Positions 30,830-40,970 of a stretch of 64,000 nt of DNA are shown piece by piece (the first letter of the stretch is position 1; the number at the start of each line of letters is the position of its first letter). Made by a program: the position numbers and the translations under genes. Source of the stretch: Sinorhizobium kostiense. Lineage in GTDB: Bacteria > Pseudomonadota > Alphaproteobacteria > Rhizobiales > Rhizobiaceae. The stretch is taken from the NCBI RefSeq assembly GCF_017874595.1, contig NZ_JAGILA010000009.1, positions 1-64,000 on the forward strand, read 5' to 3'. The notes below the pieces were generated by a model that was given only the letters and a program-made list of their open reading frames with translations, searched no databases and was not told where the DNA came from.

Positions 30830-33800
30830 CTAGTCATCAAACCCGGTCGACTCCGTCTTGAACTTCAGCTGCCGGGCATTGTCGCGGACGACGCTCACGT
30901 CACCTTCCTCAAAGCCCTCGGTTGCCGTGGCCTCGATCTCGAGCGTCAGCGTCACTTTGGCTCCAGGCGTGCGCTGCAGCTCCATCACCACGGCGTTCAG
31001 GATCGCGTCGAACGACTTGACGGGGCGCACCATGTCGATGTCGACGGAGCCATAGAAGCGCCGTGGCTTCGTTGGCCCGACAGGCACCGACACCGTCACC
31101 GGACTAGGCCCCTGGACCGGAGCAGCCGACTGACTCGGCCGCTGTGCCGCAGCCGTCTCCTCGTCTAGCTGTCGTCTGGCTTCCGCCTCACGCACGATTA
31201 GCATCGTCGAGAGATCTGTAATTGGAGGATCCTTGGCCCAGGTCAGCTTGTGATATCTGCCGCTCGCGGCGTCAAAGCTCTCAGCGAAGCCAAACTGCGG
31301 ATCGAGCTTGGCGACGGCGTCGCGGATCGCCCCCTCGAGCACGACCCTGTCGCGCAACTTGGGCAGATAGACATAGGACGCAAACCAGTCGGTAACCTCG
31401 GAGATCGCAAGATGCGGCCGGTCGTCGGGCCAAATCGGCTTCAGGGCGAGCCACAGCCGCTCGGTCCCCAGTTTTTCCAGCGCGACACCGTCCGCCTTGG
31501 CCTTGTCGTAAACCATCGCCGGAACCGGTGGCCGGTCGCGCGACGAGATCTGATTGTGTTCAAGTTCAAATGGCTTGCCCGGAACGTCGCTCCTGACCGG
31601 ATAAAGAATGTGGCTCCACGCCGCCCTGACTGCCTTTAGCGCGGAGTCCCGGTTGGTCTTGGCCTTGTCCTTGGCATCGGCAGCTTGCGCATTAGTCATT
31701 TGTTGCTGAAGCCGATCGTCTGAAGCGATCGACGCCCAAGCCATTGCCTTGCGCATGACTTCGCGGGCGGTGCCGAGGTTCGCCTCGTCGGGCGCTATGA
31801 AGAGGAGCGTATTCCTGAAACGCCGCTGGGAAGAACGGCAACGTGTCAATGCGTCAGCGACGGCTTCGGTAGCGGGGGATTTGTCCACACCGCGGCCTGC
31901 ATGAGTATGTCTCGGGCCTAGGATGACAAGAGACAATGCCTGCGCCTCATCGACGGCAATGGGATCATCGGGTGCGGCGAAAATGCGGTGGAAGCCGCTG
32001 GCTGCCCTCGCGTCGTCCCGCAGCACGTCAGCAATCGCTGCATCGACCTCGTGCTCGGGCAGCGAACGCGCACGATCATCCGCAAGACGGTTCAGCGTCG
32101 GCTGTGTTGAGAACCAATAGTGCCCAGCTTCCTCGTAGAGATAGGTCGCACGCTCGCCCAGCTCACGTAGTGCCTCGCCGAAGATCGCCAGCTGATCGCC
32201 AGGCTCGGCGCACGCGAGTCGGAGGCCCTGACCCGTCACGCCGGCATTCGGCTGGCCGACTAGTGGCGCCGAGCAGATGAAAACTGCACGTGCTGCCCGT
32301 GTGGCCGCGCGCGCCTGTGAGATACGGCGGGAGGGGTTGGCTTCCATCAGGCTCGGCAGTGAACCGTCACCATCCACTTCCTTGTCGACGACAGAGCCGA
32401 AAGCCGGATCCAGAGGATACAGAACACTCGCGCGGACCCGCTCATGGGCGACTGGAATTCGGGCAGGCGTAATTAGCGGATCGCGCGACTGGGCGTGCCA
32501 AAGCACGCCGACCACATTAGCCATGAAACGCAGGACGCCGCGCGTGCGCTGGAATTTCTCAAGACTCGCCCAGTCCTTAGAGAGGCGGTCGAAGAGCTCA
32601 GGGTGGATGGGATAGGAGAGGCGTAACAGTTCGAGATAGCGTGCTTCCTTGGTCGCCGGCGGGAACTCGGCCGCGTTCGATTTGTAGAGAGAGTGAAACG
32701 CCTTAACGGTCTCGTCCCGGGCCTTCTCACCTTCGGCGTCGAGCGGCTGGAACAGACGGCGGCGAATTATCTCGTAGGTCTCGTCACCAGAGGCCGGTAG
32801 CCAAGCAGACTGCACACGCCCGAAGATCTTCTCCAACCGTAGCAGCGCGGCCTGACCACGAGGTCCACCTGCCTCGGCATTACTCTCGGGTAATGAGCCG
32901 ACGATCAGGATGCCGGGCACCATCTTGGCCGCCTCTGTGAGCGACTGGACGAAAGAGAGGAGCGCTTCGAAGCGGTCATCATCGAGCTGGCGAGCGAACA
33001 TGGTCAGCTCATCGAGCAGGATTACGCTCGGACCGGCAAGCTTGAAGAGCTCCACCATCAACTCGGATCCAGGGCTGGTGCGAGCAGCCTCCGCCTCGGC
33101 GACCAGTTTGAGACCTTCGTCCCCGGCAATCCGCCATGCGATATAACCCCAGAGTGTGCGGACAGTCGGACCGTTCTTGAGCTTCAGCGCCACATCCACG
33201 CCGGCAGACGAGCCGACAAAGACCGAGATCTTCGGCTTCGGCAATGTGGCAACATTAGCGCCGTCGAGGATTTCGCCGAGTCCAGGAAGGCTTTGAGGAT
33301 CGCCACCGGCCTGCAGATACTTCACGAGGTGGAAGATAGCCAGCATGGTATGCGTCTTGCCGCCGCCGAAGGCGGTCTGCAATCCGATTACAGGATCGCC
33401 ACCGGACCCACCCAGGCGCTGGACAGCGGTGGAGAGCACCCGCTTGAGACCTTCCGTCAGAAAAGTGATGCCGTAAAAAGCACTCGGCGTCGCATACCCC
33501 TCACCAGCATGGCCGGAGTCGACCGCGAATAGGTCGGCAGCGAACTCGGCCTCCTTGAAGCGGTTGGCGATCACATCGGGGTGCGGCAACGCCACCTCGA
33601 TCCAAGGCTTCAATGCACCGACGGGTGCCTCAGGGGCCGTCAGCCCGAGCTGTGGTTGGGCAGCCGTCTCTACGACCTTGTTGCTCGGTGGGGCAGCGGG
33701 ATCGACCTTGCCAGTTTCGATTCCTGTCTTGCGCTGCGCCGTATAGGCGGCGTTCAGCTTATCCATCGCCTGCGGAGGCGCCTTCAGCAGCGTAGCGAGC

Positions 33801-34162
33801 TGCAGCATTGCGTAGAGGTAATTGAGCGCATCGGCATCGCTAAGCGGCAAGTTGAGATGCGCCGTGGCGTTGCGCGCATCGAGCGCGATCGACACGTGAC
33901 TGCGCGCCTTGTGCATGACCTTTCGGTCGAAGCAGGCATAAAAAACATCATTCCAGTTGTCGATGATCGTCTTGAGCAGGCCGTAGACGTCGAGTGAATC
34001 GTTCGGCCCGGAGCCCGCGGCACGGCTGGCATAGTGCAGCCAGCGCAGCCCGTGCTTCTTTTTCATGTTGGCTTCGACGAAGCCCTCCAAAACTGGTTTC
34101 AAGACGAAGTCAAGCGTATCGCGGACCCGCTTCGTGCCTTCTATGTCTTCTCCCGCCATCAT
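30830..34162 (-). CDS. DUF499 AAA-like ATPase with Swt1-type HEPN domain
   Basis: The product is 1,110 residues. A Swt1-like HEPN domain (about 10-125) contains the Rx4H pair Arg97-His102 in LDARNATAHLNL, typical of HEPN ribonucleases. The ATPase has Walker A at 263-270 (LQTAFGGGKTHTML) and a Walker B VILLDELTMFARQ. The C-terminus ends in an IgG-like acidic domain (KVTLTLEIEATATEGFEEGD). DUF499 proteins are encoded beside DUF1156 methyltransferases and helicases in phage-defence loci. Here its start is seven bases from the DUF1156 stop. It likely senses or acts on non-self DNA using ATP; its nuclease activity is inferred only. Full length. Confidence 0.85.
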   Translation of the reverse strand: MMAGEDIEGTKRVRDTLDFVLKPVLEGFVEANMKKKHGLRWLHYASRAAGSGPNDSLDVYGLLKTIIDNWNDVFYACFDRKVMHKARSHVSIALDARNATAHLNLPLSDADALNYLYAMLQLATLLKAPPQAMDKLNAAYTAQRKTGIETGKVDPAAPPSNKVVETAAQPQLGLTAPEAPVGALKPWIEVALPHPDVIANRFKEAEFAADLFAVDSGHAGEGYATPSAFYGITFLTEGLKRVLSTAVQRLGGSGGDPVIGLQTAFGGGKTHTMLAIFHLVKYLQAGGDPQSLPGLGEILDGANVATLPKPKISVFVGSSAGVDVALKLKNGPTVRTLWGYIAWRIAGDEGLKLVAEAEAARTSPGSELMVELFKLAGPSVILLDELTMFARQLDDDRFEALLSFVQSLTEAAKMVPGILIVGSLPESNAEAGGPRGQAALLRLEKIFGRVQSAWLPASGDETYEIIRRRLFQPLDAEGEKARDETVKAFHSLYKSNAAEFPPATKEARYLELLRLSYPIHPELFDRLSKDWASLEKFQRTRGVLRFMANVVGVLWHAQSRDPLITPARIPVAHERVRASVLYPLDPAFGSVVDKEVDGDGSLPSLMEANPSRRISQARAATRAARAVFICSAPLVGQPNAGVTGQGLRLACAEPGDQLAIFGEALRELGERATYLYEEAGHYWFSTQPTLNRLADDRARSLPEHEVDAAIADVLRDDARAASGFHRIFAAPDDPIAVDEAQALSLVILGPRHTHAGRGVDKSPATEAVADALTRCRSSQRRFRNTLLFIAPDEANLGTAREVMRKAMAWASIASDDRLQQQMTNAQAADAKDKAKTNRDSALKAVRAAWSHILYPVRSDVPGKPFELEHNQISSRDRPPVPAMVYDKAKADGVALEKLGTERLWLALKPIWPDDRPHLAISEVTDWFASYVYLPKLRDRVVLEGAIRDAVAKLDPQFGFAESFDAASGRYHKLTWAKDPPITDLSTMLIVREAEARRQLDEETAAAQRPSQSAAPVQGPSPVTVSVPVGPTKPRRFYGSVDIDMVRPVKSFDAILNAVVMELQRTPGAKVTLTLEIEATATEGFEEGDVSVVRDNARQLKFKTESTGFDD

Positions 34163-34169
34163 CTTCCCC

Positions 34170-37052
34170 TCAGAGATCGAATACTGCCTGTGCCGGCCTG
34201 ATGGTCGGCTGCGAAACGTGTGTGCCGGTCTCTTCTAGGTGCGACCATTCCTGCGCCAACTCATTGTAGATCAGAGCCTCCTGCGACCAGCCTTTCTGAG
34301 TCGCAATCTCGAAGAGGCGATAGGCCAGCTTTCGCGCTTGGTCGCCCGCCGGTCCCATCTGCGCCACCAGCCGACCGGCTGCCTCCGCGCCACCGTCCTT
34401 GGCGTTGAGCACGCGCGCGGTATGCTGCACGCATTCCCATATGGTTAGCGTTCTGTCCTTCGATGGCAACCAGTCATCCGGGAGCTTCTCACGCGGCGTC
34501 AGCGCCGCCTTGCCTCTCAGATCCTCGAAAACCTCGGAATCGAACAGTGCATTGGTGCTGATATTCTTGGCATTGGCGAGCGTGATGAGCTCACCTGAGG
34601 AACGCGCGTCAAAGCCGAAGGTCGCGAACCAGGCAAGCGCTACCTGCGTCTCGGGGTCGAAGACTGCGTCAAGCTCCTGGTCGATCTCCTCCCACACGCG
34701 GTTGATGATGGCGAGAGCGGTCTTCACGGTCATTGCACTGTCGTCGTCCTCGAGCACCTTGGCGTGACGCGAGAAGATGCCCATGCCGGGGCCGATCACC
34801 GATTGTTGCATGTCGACCGGGCCTACACCTGCTTTTCGGATATCATCGATCGCCTCTGGTAGTTCGCGTCGAAGCAGGCGTATAAATTCGGCGCGAGTGA
34901 TCGTGAGCGCATCTGCTGCACGTTTGCGGCAGACAAGCACTATCGAGGAAGCCAACGCGTTCGTTCCCTGGGCAATAGATCGGCTTGGGTTCTCAGTTCT
35001 TATCGGCCACGTGCCATCGACCCCAAGACCGGCGTCAATAATCGCTTGAAGGAAGCTCGCCCACCCCGCAGACGTAATACCTATTTGGCTTTGTTCCTGC
35101 TGCTTGAATGCATAGTAGATCGTGATCGGATAAGCGGAGTTCCCCTTGGCAAGACGAGAAATGGCGTTCCGCATGCCTAGCATGAAGAATTCTTCGGCAG
35201 CGTCACTACCTCCTTGTCGATAGGGAGATGCGACAAGTTCGCTCTCTTTCGGAGTGGCTAGCGTTCTAAAAATATCAGGATATATGTCTCCCAGCATCGG
35301 CCTAAGCCAGACGTAGAAGAAGTCGGACAAATCAGCATAGCCTATGTTGTCATAATAGGGGGGATCTGTAGAAACTACGTATTGGCTTCCGTATTCAATT
35401 CTGGATGCATCTGTTTGGGTCACCACGCCGGGCGAAGGGCAATTTATTTCGTCCAAGCAATCCGCAACAGCTTTTGCGCACGTTGTTATGTCAGAGCTAG
35501 ACTTTCCAAAGGGATTGCCCTCAGCAAAATCCCAGCTCATTGCCAGGCCTTGTTGGGGCATCGACTTACCCATAGCGTTGTCTTTCGTCAGCCATCCGCA
35601 AAGAGACGAGCCGTAGAAGACCATTCTATCCACAACCAGTGCCAGATAAGTTGCGACTGCCTGTGCGTATGCTGTCGCGCCAGAACCACCACTGTTTAGT
35701 GGGGCGTCGTCATCAGGCATTCCGGCCGTCTTTGCGTCCGAGGTTATTTTTTGACAAGCCTCGCGAACAAGGTCAGCTAAAGTCGTCAACGCGGTAAGCT
35801 GCCTTTTTGTAAAGATGGATGCGTAGGTATTCAGGCCATATTGAACGGTCCAGAAGCTTCGCGGATCATTTGGCAGCGTGCCGTCCGGTTCCCAATCTGG
35901 CGTCGCCTCTGCTGCTACAACCTCGTGAGACTCCGTTGGGGAAACGTAAGATCTCACTCGGTTCACTTCCGCGACGATCGCAAGGAGCCGCACGCCAATT
36001 CGGCCCGCCATACCCTCTGATTTTACGTATTCGTCGCTGATTGGTGAGCCAGTCAGCAGACACGTGAAATTGGAACCGCGACCTGACTTCGTGCCGTTCC
36101 GAATTCTCGATTCATCGGTCTTATTTGGTATCCCGCTCTTGACAACGAACTTGTATCCGTCTGGAGCGGCCTCATCGGTCTCCGGAACAACCCAAACTTT
36201 CCTTCCTTCCTTGCTCGAAAGCAGGAAAGTCGAAACAAGCGGAACCATCGCTCCCCGGGCGGCCGGATCTGGGGACTTAATCGTCCTGGCCCACAACCAC
36301 GCGACGACGGTTCCTTGGGCCCCATCTGGCATCGGCGCAGTCGGATAGAGGTGCCCAATTCGTTTGATTGCCTCCTCCCGCATCCAATTAGCATAGAAGC
36401 GGACATCATCGGCCAGCCCCTGGGCACCCCGACTATTCCAGCTTGCTCCTCGCCCGAGTTCCGCGCGTGCTTTTGGATTGACCGGTGCGAAACCGGAAAA
36501 TTTCGGAGGGATTTCGATAAGAGATTTACCAATTACAACGGCCACAGGGTTCAAATCAGAGCCGAAAGCGCGAAGGCCCAGTCGTTGCGCTTCCAACGGA
36601 ATCGATGCACCGCCCGAGAACGGATCGTAAACTGGCGGAGCCTTTGCCTCCAGGTACTTCAGAGTCGCGCGCCGATCGTCTTTCGAGGGAGGCTCTTCGC
36701 CAAGCGCCCACGCGACCGACCGTGCAATCTCCCATCGCGCAAGGTTCATGATCGAATCCACATTCGAAGAGTCCCAGAGGCACATCCTTTCCATGATTCT
36801 GTGGAGACGTTGACGTTCCGCCTCCTGCTCAGCAACGGTCGGAAATCGATCGGGCCAGGCGGACGGGTCATCAACAAGCTGAGCGAACAAAATGGCCCTG
36901 CAAGCGGCAACCGGCCGCTGTGCCCAATACTTGTGAATGGCGGTCGGATAACCCTTCGGTGCTTTTTGCTTCCGACGCGAAGACTCGGCATTGATCGCCT
37001 CCAGCGGGATCGAGACTTCGATGAGTTTTTTGCGCGGAATCGGAGCCGTCAT
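34170..37052 (-). CDS. DUF1156 DNA methyltransferase (N6-adenine or N4-cytosine type)
   Basis: The product is 960 residues. DUF1156 start: EVSIPLEAINAESSRRKQKA, YPTAIHKYWAQRPVAACRAI. SAM-binding motif I is VYDPFSGGASIPLEAQRLGL (142-161) and catalytic motif IV is STDPPYYDNIGYADLSDFFY at about residue 560, i.e. DPPY. This motif order marks large methyltransferases that protect the host in defence systems (self-marking in DISARM-like or DUF499-linked loci). It lies between the SNF2 helicase gene (81 bases upstream) and DUF499 (seven bases downstream), the same operon. No nuclease domain is seen in it. Intact. Confidence 0.88.
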   Translation of the reverse strand: MTAPIPRKKLIEVSIPLEAINAESSRRKQKAPKGYPTAIHKYWAQRPVAACRAILFAQLVDDPSAWPDRFPTVAEQEAERQRLHRIMERMCLWDSSNVDSIMNLARWEIARSVAWALGEEPPSKDDRRATLKYLEAKAPPVYDPFSGGASIPLEAQRLGLRAFGSDLNPVAVVIGKSLIEIPPKFSGFAPVNPKARAELGRGASWNSRGAQGLADDVRFYANWMREEAIKRIGHLYPTAPMPDGAQGTVVAWLWARTIKSPDPAARGAMVPLVSTFLLSSKEGRKVWVVPETDEAAPDGYKFVVKSGIPNKTDESRIRNGTKSGRGSNFTCLLTGSPISDEYVKSEGMAGRIGVRLLAIVAEVNRVRSYVSPTESHEVVAAEATPDWEPDGTLPNDPRSFWTVQYGLNTYASIFTKRQLTALTTLADLVREACQKITSDAKTAGMPDDDAPLNSGGSGATAYAQAVATYLALVVDRMVFYGSSLCGWLTKDNAMGKSMPQQGLAMSWDFAEGNPFGKSSSDITTCAKAVADCLDEINCPSPGVVTQTDASRIEYGSQYVVSTDPPYYDNIGYADLSDFFYVWLRPMLGDIYPDIFRTLATPKESELVASPYRQGGSDAAEEFFMLGMRNAISRLAKGNSAYPITIYYAFKQQEQSQIGITSAGWASFLQAIIDAGLGVDGTWPIRTENPSRSIAQGTNALASSIVLVCRKRAADALTITRAEFIRLLRRELPEAIDDIRKAGVGPVDMQQSVIGPGMGIFSRHAKVLEDDDSAMTVKTALAIINRVWEEIDQELDAVFDPETQVALAWFATFGFDARSSGELITLANAKNISTNALFDSEVFEDLRGKAALTPREKLPDDWLPSKDRTLTIWECVQHTARVLNAKDGGAEAAGRLVAQMGPAGDQARKLAYRLFEIATQKGWSQEALIYNELAQEWSHLEETGTHVSQPTIRPAQAVFDL

Positions 37053-37133
37053 TTCATACCTACCATCTCGGCGCTCTGCCTTCGAACGCCTATTATTCCG
37101 AGTGCTTGCCTGTTCTTGTAAGGGAATCTTCTC

Positions 37134-40100
37134 TTACGAAGGTGATGAGCCCATCGATAGCAAATCAGCGACGTTGAAAACCACCGCTGTCTCGCCGAAC
37201 CCAAGTTCCCTGTGGAAGAACCGGCGCACGTAGACTGGCTCACGTGCAAAGCCGTCATCGATCTGAACGATCGCCAGGATGAAAGCCTCCGCGGCGTTTA
37301 GTGACGACAGCAGCTCGTTCTTGGTGAGGATGATGTCGCGGCCGGTCGCGTGACGGCCTTTCACCTCGATGAAGCGCAGATGCCCCGTTCTGCCGTCGCG
37401 GCTCTCGATGTCCCAGCCTTTCTTTAATGCAGCAACATCGCGCGGCTCATGACCCAGGGCACATTCGGCAGCTATCACCGCCTCCATTGCTACGCGCTCG
37501 GACTCCGCTCGAAGAATGGGATCATCAGGGAGGCCCGAAAGCTCCGCGGGCGATGCGACCGGCGCCTTGGCACGCAATAAACCACCAGGAATTACCAGTG
37601 CCGCCCCCTTTAGCACTGGGGGTAAAGCAGAGATCTGTCGTTCGCGGTTAAGCTCATCCTGGCGCTTGTGCAGGCGCTCGACGAGGCGGGCTGCAGTCGC
37701 TTCCGCATTCTGAGCATTGATCCGTTGTTCCTTACCCGCGCGCTCTTCTTCTCTCAGCCGTGCCGCCCGTGCATCCCAATAATTGATCTCGCGATTAAGG
37801 CGAGCGCGCACCTCACGCTCGACCTTGTCTATCTCCGCAACCCTTCGAACACGGACCTCGTTGAGGTGTTGTGGCACGAGTGACGCTATGGCATAGCCGA
37901 TTGCCTGGCTTTTGACATTCCCTGCCAGCCAGGGCGCAGTTATCTCGTCCTCGATCAGCGCGCGCTCTTCGGGCGTGATCGGCCGGCAATCGAGATAGGG
38001 TGCTGGCCCGCCGTCGACCGCGCTGCCGTCCTCTTTGAGAAAAAGGAACTGAAGGCGCTGAGAAATGGCGCGCGGCTCGCCCGAGCGTGTCACTCGTCCA
38101 TCTCGCACGGCGTGCTCAAGATAGACCAGCAACCTCGGCTCGAGGCTTTCGTCACTGTCGTCGATTAGCACTGCGCCTTGGCTCAACAGTGGCTGGAAGC
38201 GTTCGAGCACGACATCGATCAACGCTTCGAGAAGCGGATGACCTGGCGCCACGAGTTCGGCCTGTGGTTGCCCGACGATAAGAGCTTTCTCAAAGGTAAT
38301 ACGTGCATAACGATCAAGGACAGGGTCGGCGCGCCCAATTAGGCGATCGCGCTCCTTCAGGATCGACGGCACCCGGAGTATCTCGAAGCGACCTTTCTCG
38401 CGCTCGGCGACGCGTCCGCCGAGCATCGTGAAGGCTTCGCGGAAGAAGGCGCCGATGAAATGGGGCTGCAGACGACGAGCGGCGGCGCGCTCCATCTGCT
38501 CGCGGATCTCCGCGACCGAGGTCGGGTTCATGCCCTCAGATGTCAGCTTGCGCTCGGCAACCACCTTTTCAATCGCGTCGACATCAACGACACCCTCCAC
38601 CCTTCTGAACAGCTCCGCCCTCGTCTCCGGCCGGTCGCTATAGCGGATGGCGTCGACGAGCAGATCTCGAAGTGCATGACCTTCGAAGAGTTCGCCAAGA
38701 ACGTCATAGACTTTGCCTCCCAACGCCAAACGTGCCTCTTCAAGCTTCTCTAGGAGACGACGATAGACCTCGCCCTCGCGCGTGTTGGTTGCACAAAGGT
38801 TCCAGAGATGGCAGACCTCCGTCTGGCCGATACGATGGATACGCCCAAAACGCTGCTCGAGTCGGTTGGGGTTCCATGGCAGGTCATAGTTGACCATCAG
38901 ATGAGCGCCGCGCTGAAGGTTCACACCTTCGCCAGCCGCATCGTTGGCGATCATCACCCGGACCTGCGGATCGGAGTTAAAGGCGGCGATCGCCGCCCGG
39001 CGCGCTTCACGTGAGACCCCACCGTGAATGACGGCAACCGCTGCCGGATCGCCCACGAGCGCGCCGATCTTTTGTTGGAGATATTCAAGCGTGTCCTTCG
39101 GCTCAGTAAAGATCAGAACCTTGCGGCGCAGACCTGTCGACTTGTCGAGCATCAGCGGTTCGTCGAGGACTGACTGAAGCTCGCGCCACTTGGCATCCTG
39201 GCCGGACAATTTGAGCCGGAGAGCACGCTCTTCAAGATCTCTGAGAATGAAGATCTCAGCCTCAAGTTCGGCTAAGGTCGACGCGGCTGTCGCCTGGTCG
39301 ACAATCTGCTCCTCCGCGGCCTCGGCCTCTGCGCCTGGCACTTCTTCGAAATCGTCGGGATCGTAGCGCGGCAGATCAGGCGCCTTGCCTAACGGCGAAG
39401 AACCGCCCTGACGCATGAGCTTTTCCTCACGCAGTCTCTCTTCCAGCCGTTTACGTCGACGCTCAAGCGAGCGATGGATTGCGGCCGGAGACGAGGCCAG
39501 GCGCCGCTGAAGGATTTGCAGTGCGAAGCCGACGCTCGATCGCCGCTTATCGTCGCCAGTATCGTCGGCGCGATTCATTTCCTCGCGCACGTAGGTGGTG
39601 ACTGCTTGATAGAGATCCGTCTCGTCCGGCGAGAGTGCGTAGCTCGCAGTGTAGGCCCTGCGCTCCGGGAACAGCCGTGTTCCGTCGAAGCGATAGAGCT
39701 CTTCCTTGGTCAGCCGACGCATCATGTCCGAGACATCGGCCTTGTGCACGCCCTCCCGAAACCGACCTTCAAACCTATCGGCGTCGAGCAAGCCCATGAA
39801 CAGCTGGAAGTCCGCTTCCTTGCCGTTATGCGGAGTGGCCGACATCAGCAGGAAATTCCGCGTCCGCGAACCCAGGAGCTTGCCGAGCTTGTGCCGCTGT
39901 GTCTCCTTCACCTCGCCGCCGAAATATGATGCTGCCATGCGGTGGGCTTCATCGCAGATGATGAGATCCCAGTCGGGCGCCGCCTCAAGTTTGGCCTTCA
40001 GCTCGTCCGAGCGCGCTGCCATGTCCAGGCGAAGGATCAGGCGGTTCTTCTCTATGAACGGGTTCCCCGTTACCGATGCCTCGATCTGATCTCGCGTGAG

Positions 40101-40640
40101 GAGATCGAAATGAAGGCCGAACTTCTCGGACATTTCTTCTTGCCACTGCTCGACCAAACCGCCAGGCGCCACGATGAGGCAGCGCTCGAGGTCACCACGG
40201 ATCAGCAGCTCCTTGATCAGCAGGCCTGCCATGACAGTCTTGCCGGCGCCTGGATCGTCAGCCAACAGGAAGCGCAGCGGTTGGCGCGGCAACATCTCGC
40301 CGTAGACAGCAGTGATCTGATGCGGCAATGCCTCGATCTGCGAGGCGCTCACGGCAAGATAAGGATCGAACAGATGAGCGAGGCGAATGCGATACGCTTC
40401 CGAGGCAAGGCGGAGAAGCGCGCCATCAGCATCGAAAGCATATGAGCGGCCTGCAGTGATGAACTCGAATTCGGCCTCTTCGCCTTTATAGAGAAGCCGT
40501 TCGGTGACTTTGCCGTCGACCCGGAAGACCAGGTTCATTGCGTCTGCGCCAAACCGTGAGACCGAGACGATTTCTGCTACGCCCTCGGAGGCCAATCCTT
40601 TGATACGAGATCCGGGTTTTATTTCTTCGAACTTGGTCAT
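37134..40640 (-). CDS. SNF2-family helicase with C-terminal DUF3883
   Basis: The product is 1,168 residues. Helicase motifs: Walker A DDPGAGKTVMAG (128-138), DEAH at 230-233 (LIICDEAHRMAASYF), LLMSATPHNGK, then helicase C with VAVIHGGVSREARRAAIAAF, GEGVNLQRGAHLMVNYDLPW and NRLEQRFGRIHRIGQTEVCH. A coiled, charged region (about 930-1030) leads to a DUF3883 domain (about 1060-1150: GWDIESRDGRTGHLRFIEVK, GRHATGRDIILTKNELLSSL), a PD-(D/E)XK-like fold with IEVKG. DrmD of class 1 DISARM is of this general shape. First gene of a three-gene operon with the DUF1156 and DUF499 genes. Intact. Confidence 0.88.
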   Translation of the reverse strand: MTKFEEIKPGSRIKGLASEGVAEIVSVSRFGADAMNLVFRVDGKVTERLLYKGEEAEFEFITAGRSYAFDADGALLRLASEAYRIRLAHLFDPYLAVSASQIEALPHQITAVYGEMLPRQPLRFLLADDPGAGKTVMAGLLIKELLIRGDLERCLIVAPGGLVEQWQEEMSEKFGLHFDLLTRDQIEASVTGNPFIEKNRLILRLDMAARSDELKAKLEAAPDWDLIICDEAHRMAASYFGGEVKETQRHKLGKLLGSRTRNFLLMSATPHNGKEADFQLFMGLLDADRFEGRFREGVHKADVSDMMRRLTKEELYRFDGTRLFPERRAYTASYALSPDETDLYQAVTTYVREEMNRADDTGDDKRRSSVGFALQILQRRLASSPAAIHRSLERRRKRLEERLREEKLMRQGGSSPLGKAPDLPRYDPDDFEEVPGAEAEAAEEQIVDQATAASTLAELEAEIFILRDLEERALRLKLSGQDAKWRELQSVLDEPLMLDKSTGLRRKVLIFTEPKDTLEYLQQKIGALVGDPAAVAVIHGGVSREARRAAIAAFNSDPQVRVMIANDAAGEGVNLQRGAHLMVNYDLPWNPNRLEQRFGRIHRIGQTEVCHLWNLCATNTREGEVYRRLLEKLEEARLALGGKVYDVLGELFEGHALRDLLVDAIRYSDRPETRAELFRRVEGVVDVDAIEKVVAERKLTSEGMNPTSVAEIREQMERAAARRLQPHFIGAFFREAFTMLGGRVAEREKGRFEILRVPSILKERDRLIGRADPVLDRYARITFEKALIVGQPQAELVAPGHPLLEALIDVVLERFQPLLSQGAVLIDDSDESLEPRLLVYLEHAVRDGRVTRSGEPRAISQRLQFLFLKEDGSAVDGGPAPYLDCRPITPEERALIEDEITAPWLAGNVKSQAIGYAIASLVPQHLNEVRVRRVAEIDKVEREVRARLNREINYWDARAARLREEERAGKEQRINAQNAEATAARLVERLHKRQDELNRERQISALPPVLKGAALVIPGGLLRAKAPVASPAELSGLPDDPILRAESERVAMEAVIAAECALGHEPRDVAALKKGWDIESRDGRTGHLRFIEVKGRHATGRDIILTKNELLSSLNAAEAFILAIVQIDDGFAREPVYVRRFFHRELGFGETAVVFNVADLLSMGSSPS

Positions 40641-40970
40641 CTACAACGTTGGGTTGGGATTAGAGAATCTGCGGCGAGGAAGATTGTGAATGCTCGACAG
40701 ACTGCCGTGTTCAGGCAGTTAAGGCATCCAAAGTTGTCCACTTCAACGAGAACCTAGCTGGAAGTTGCCTTTTGCGGTAGCGCCTTTTTCGCTGTTCTTG
40801 AAGAGACGCTTGAGACATCCACTTGCAACCAGTGATGAAGGAGCCCCTCTCGGTCGCCCTTTTAACATCTGTTGCTCTCCAGAATATTTGAAGAATACCG
40901 GCTAGTAGTATGCTCGGGGATCTGCTCTGTTAAGTTGTTGCTGGTGGCTGACGAGGGAGGCAATTTCAGC
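40641..40970. other. Divergent intergenic region between helicase and zinc-ribbon gene
   Basis: 330 bases without a supported gene. It separates two diverging genes, so it should hold promoters for both the SNF2 operon and the zinc-ribbon gene. AT content is higher than in the flanks. I see no clear operator. Confidence 0.4.

Noticed and set aside
30830-40640. Complete DISARM system
   Set aside because: DISARM needs DrmA, DrmB (DUF1998) and DrmC. No phospholipase D gene is present, and the DUF1998 protein belongs to the adjoining Druantia-like pair.
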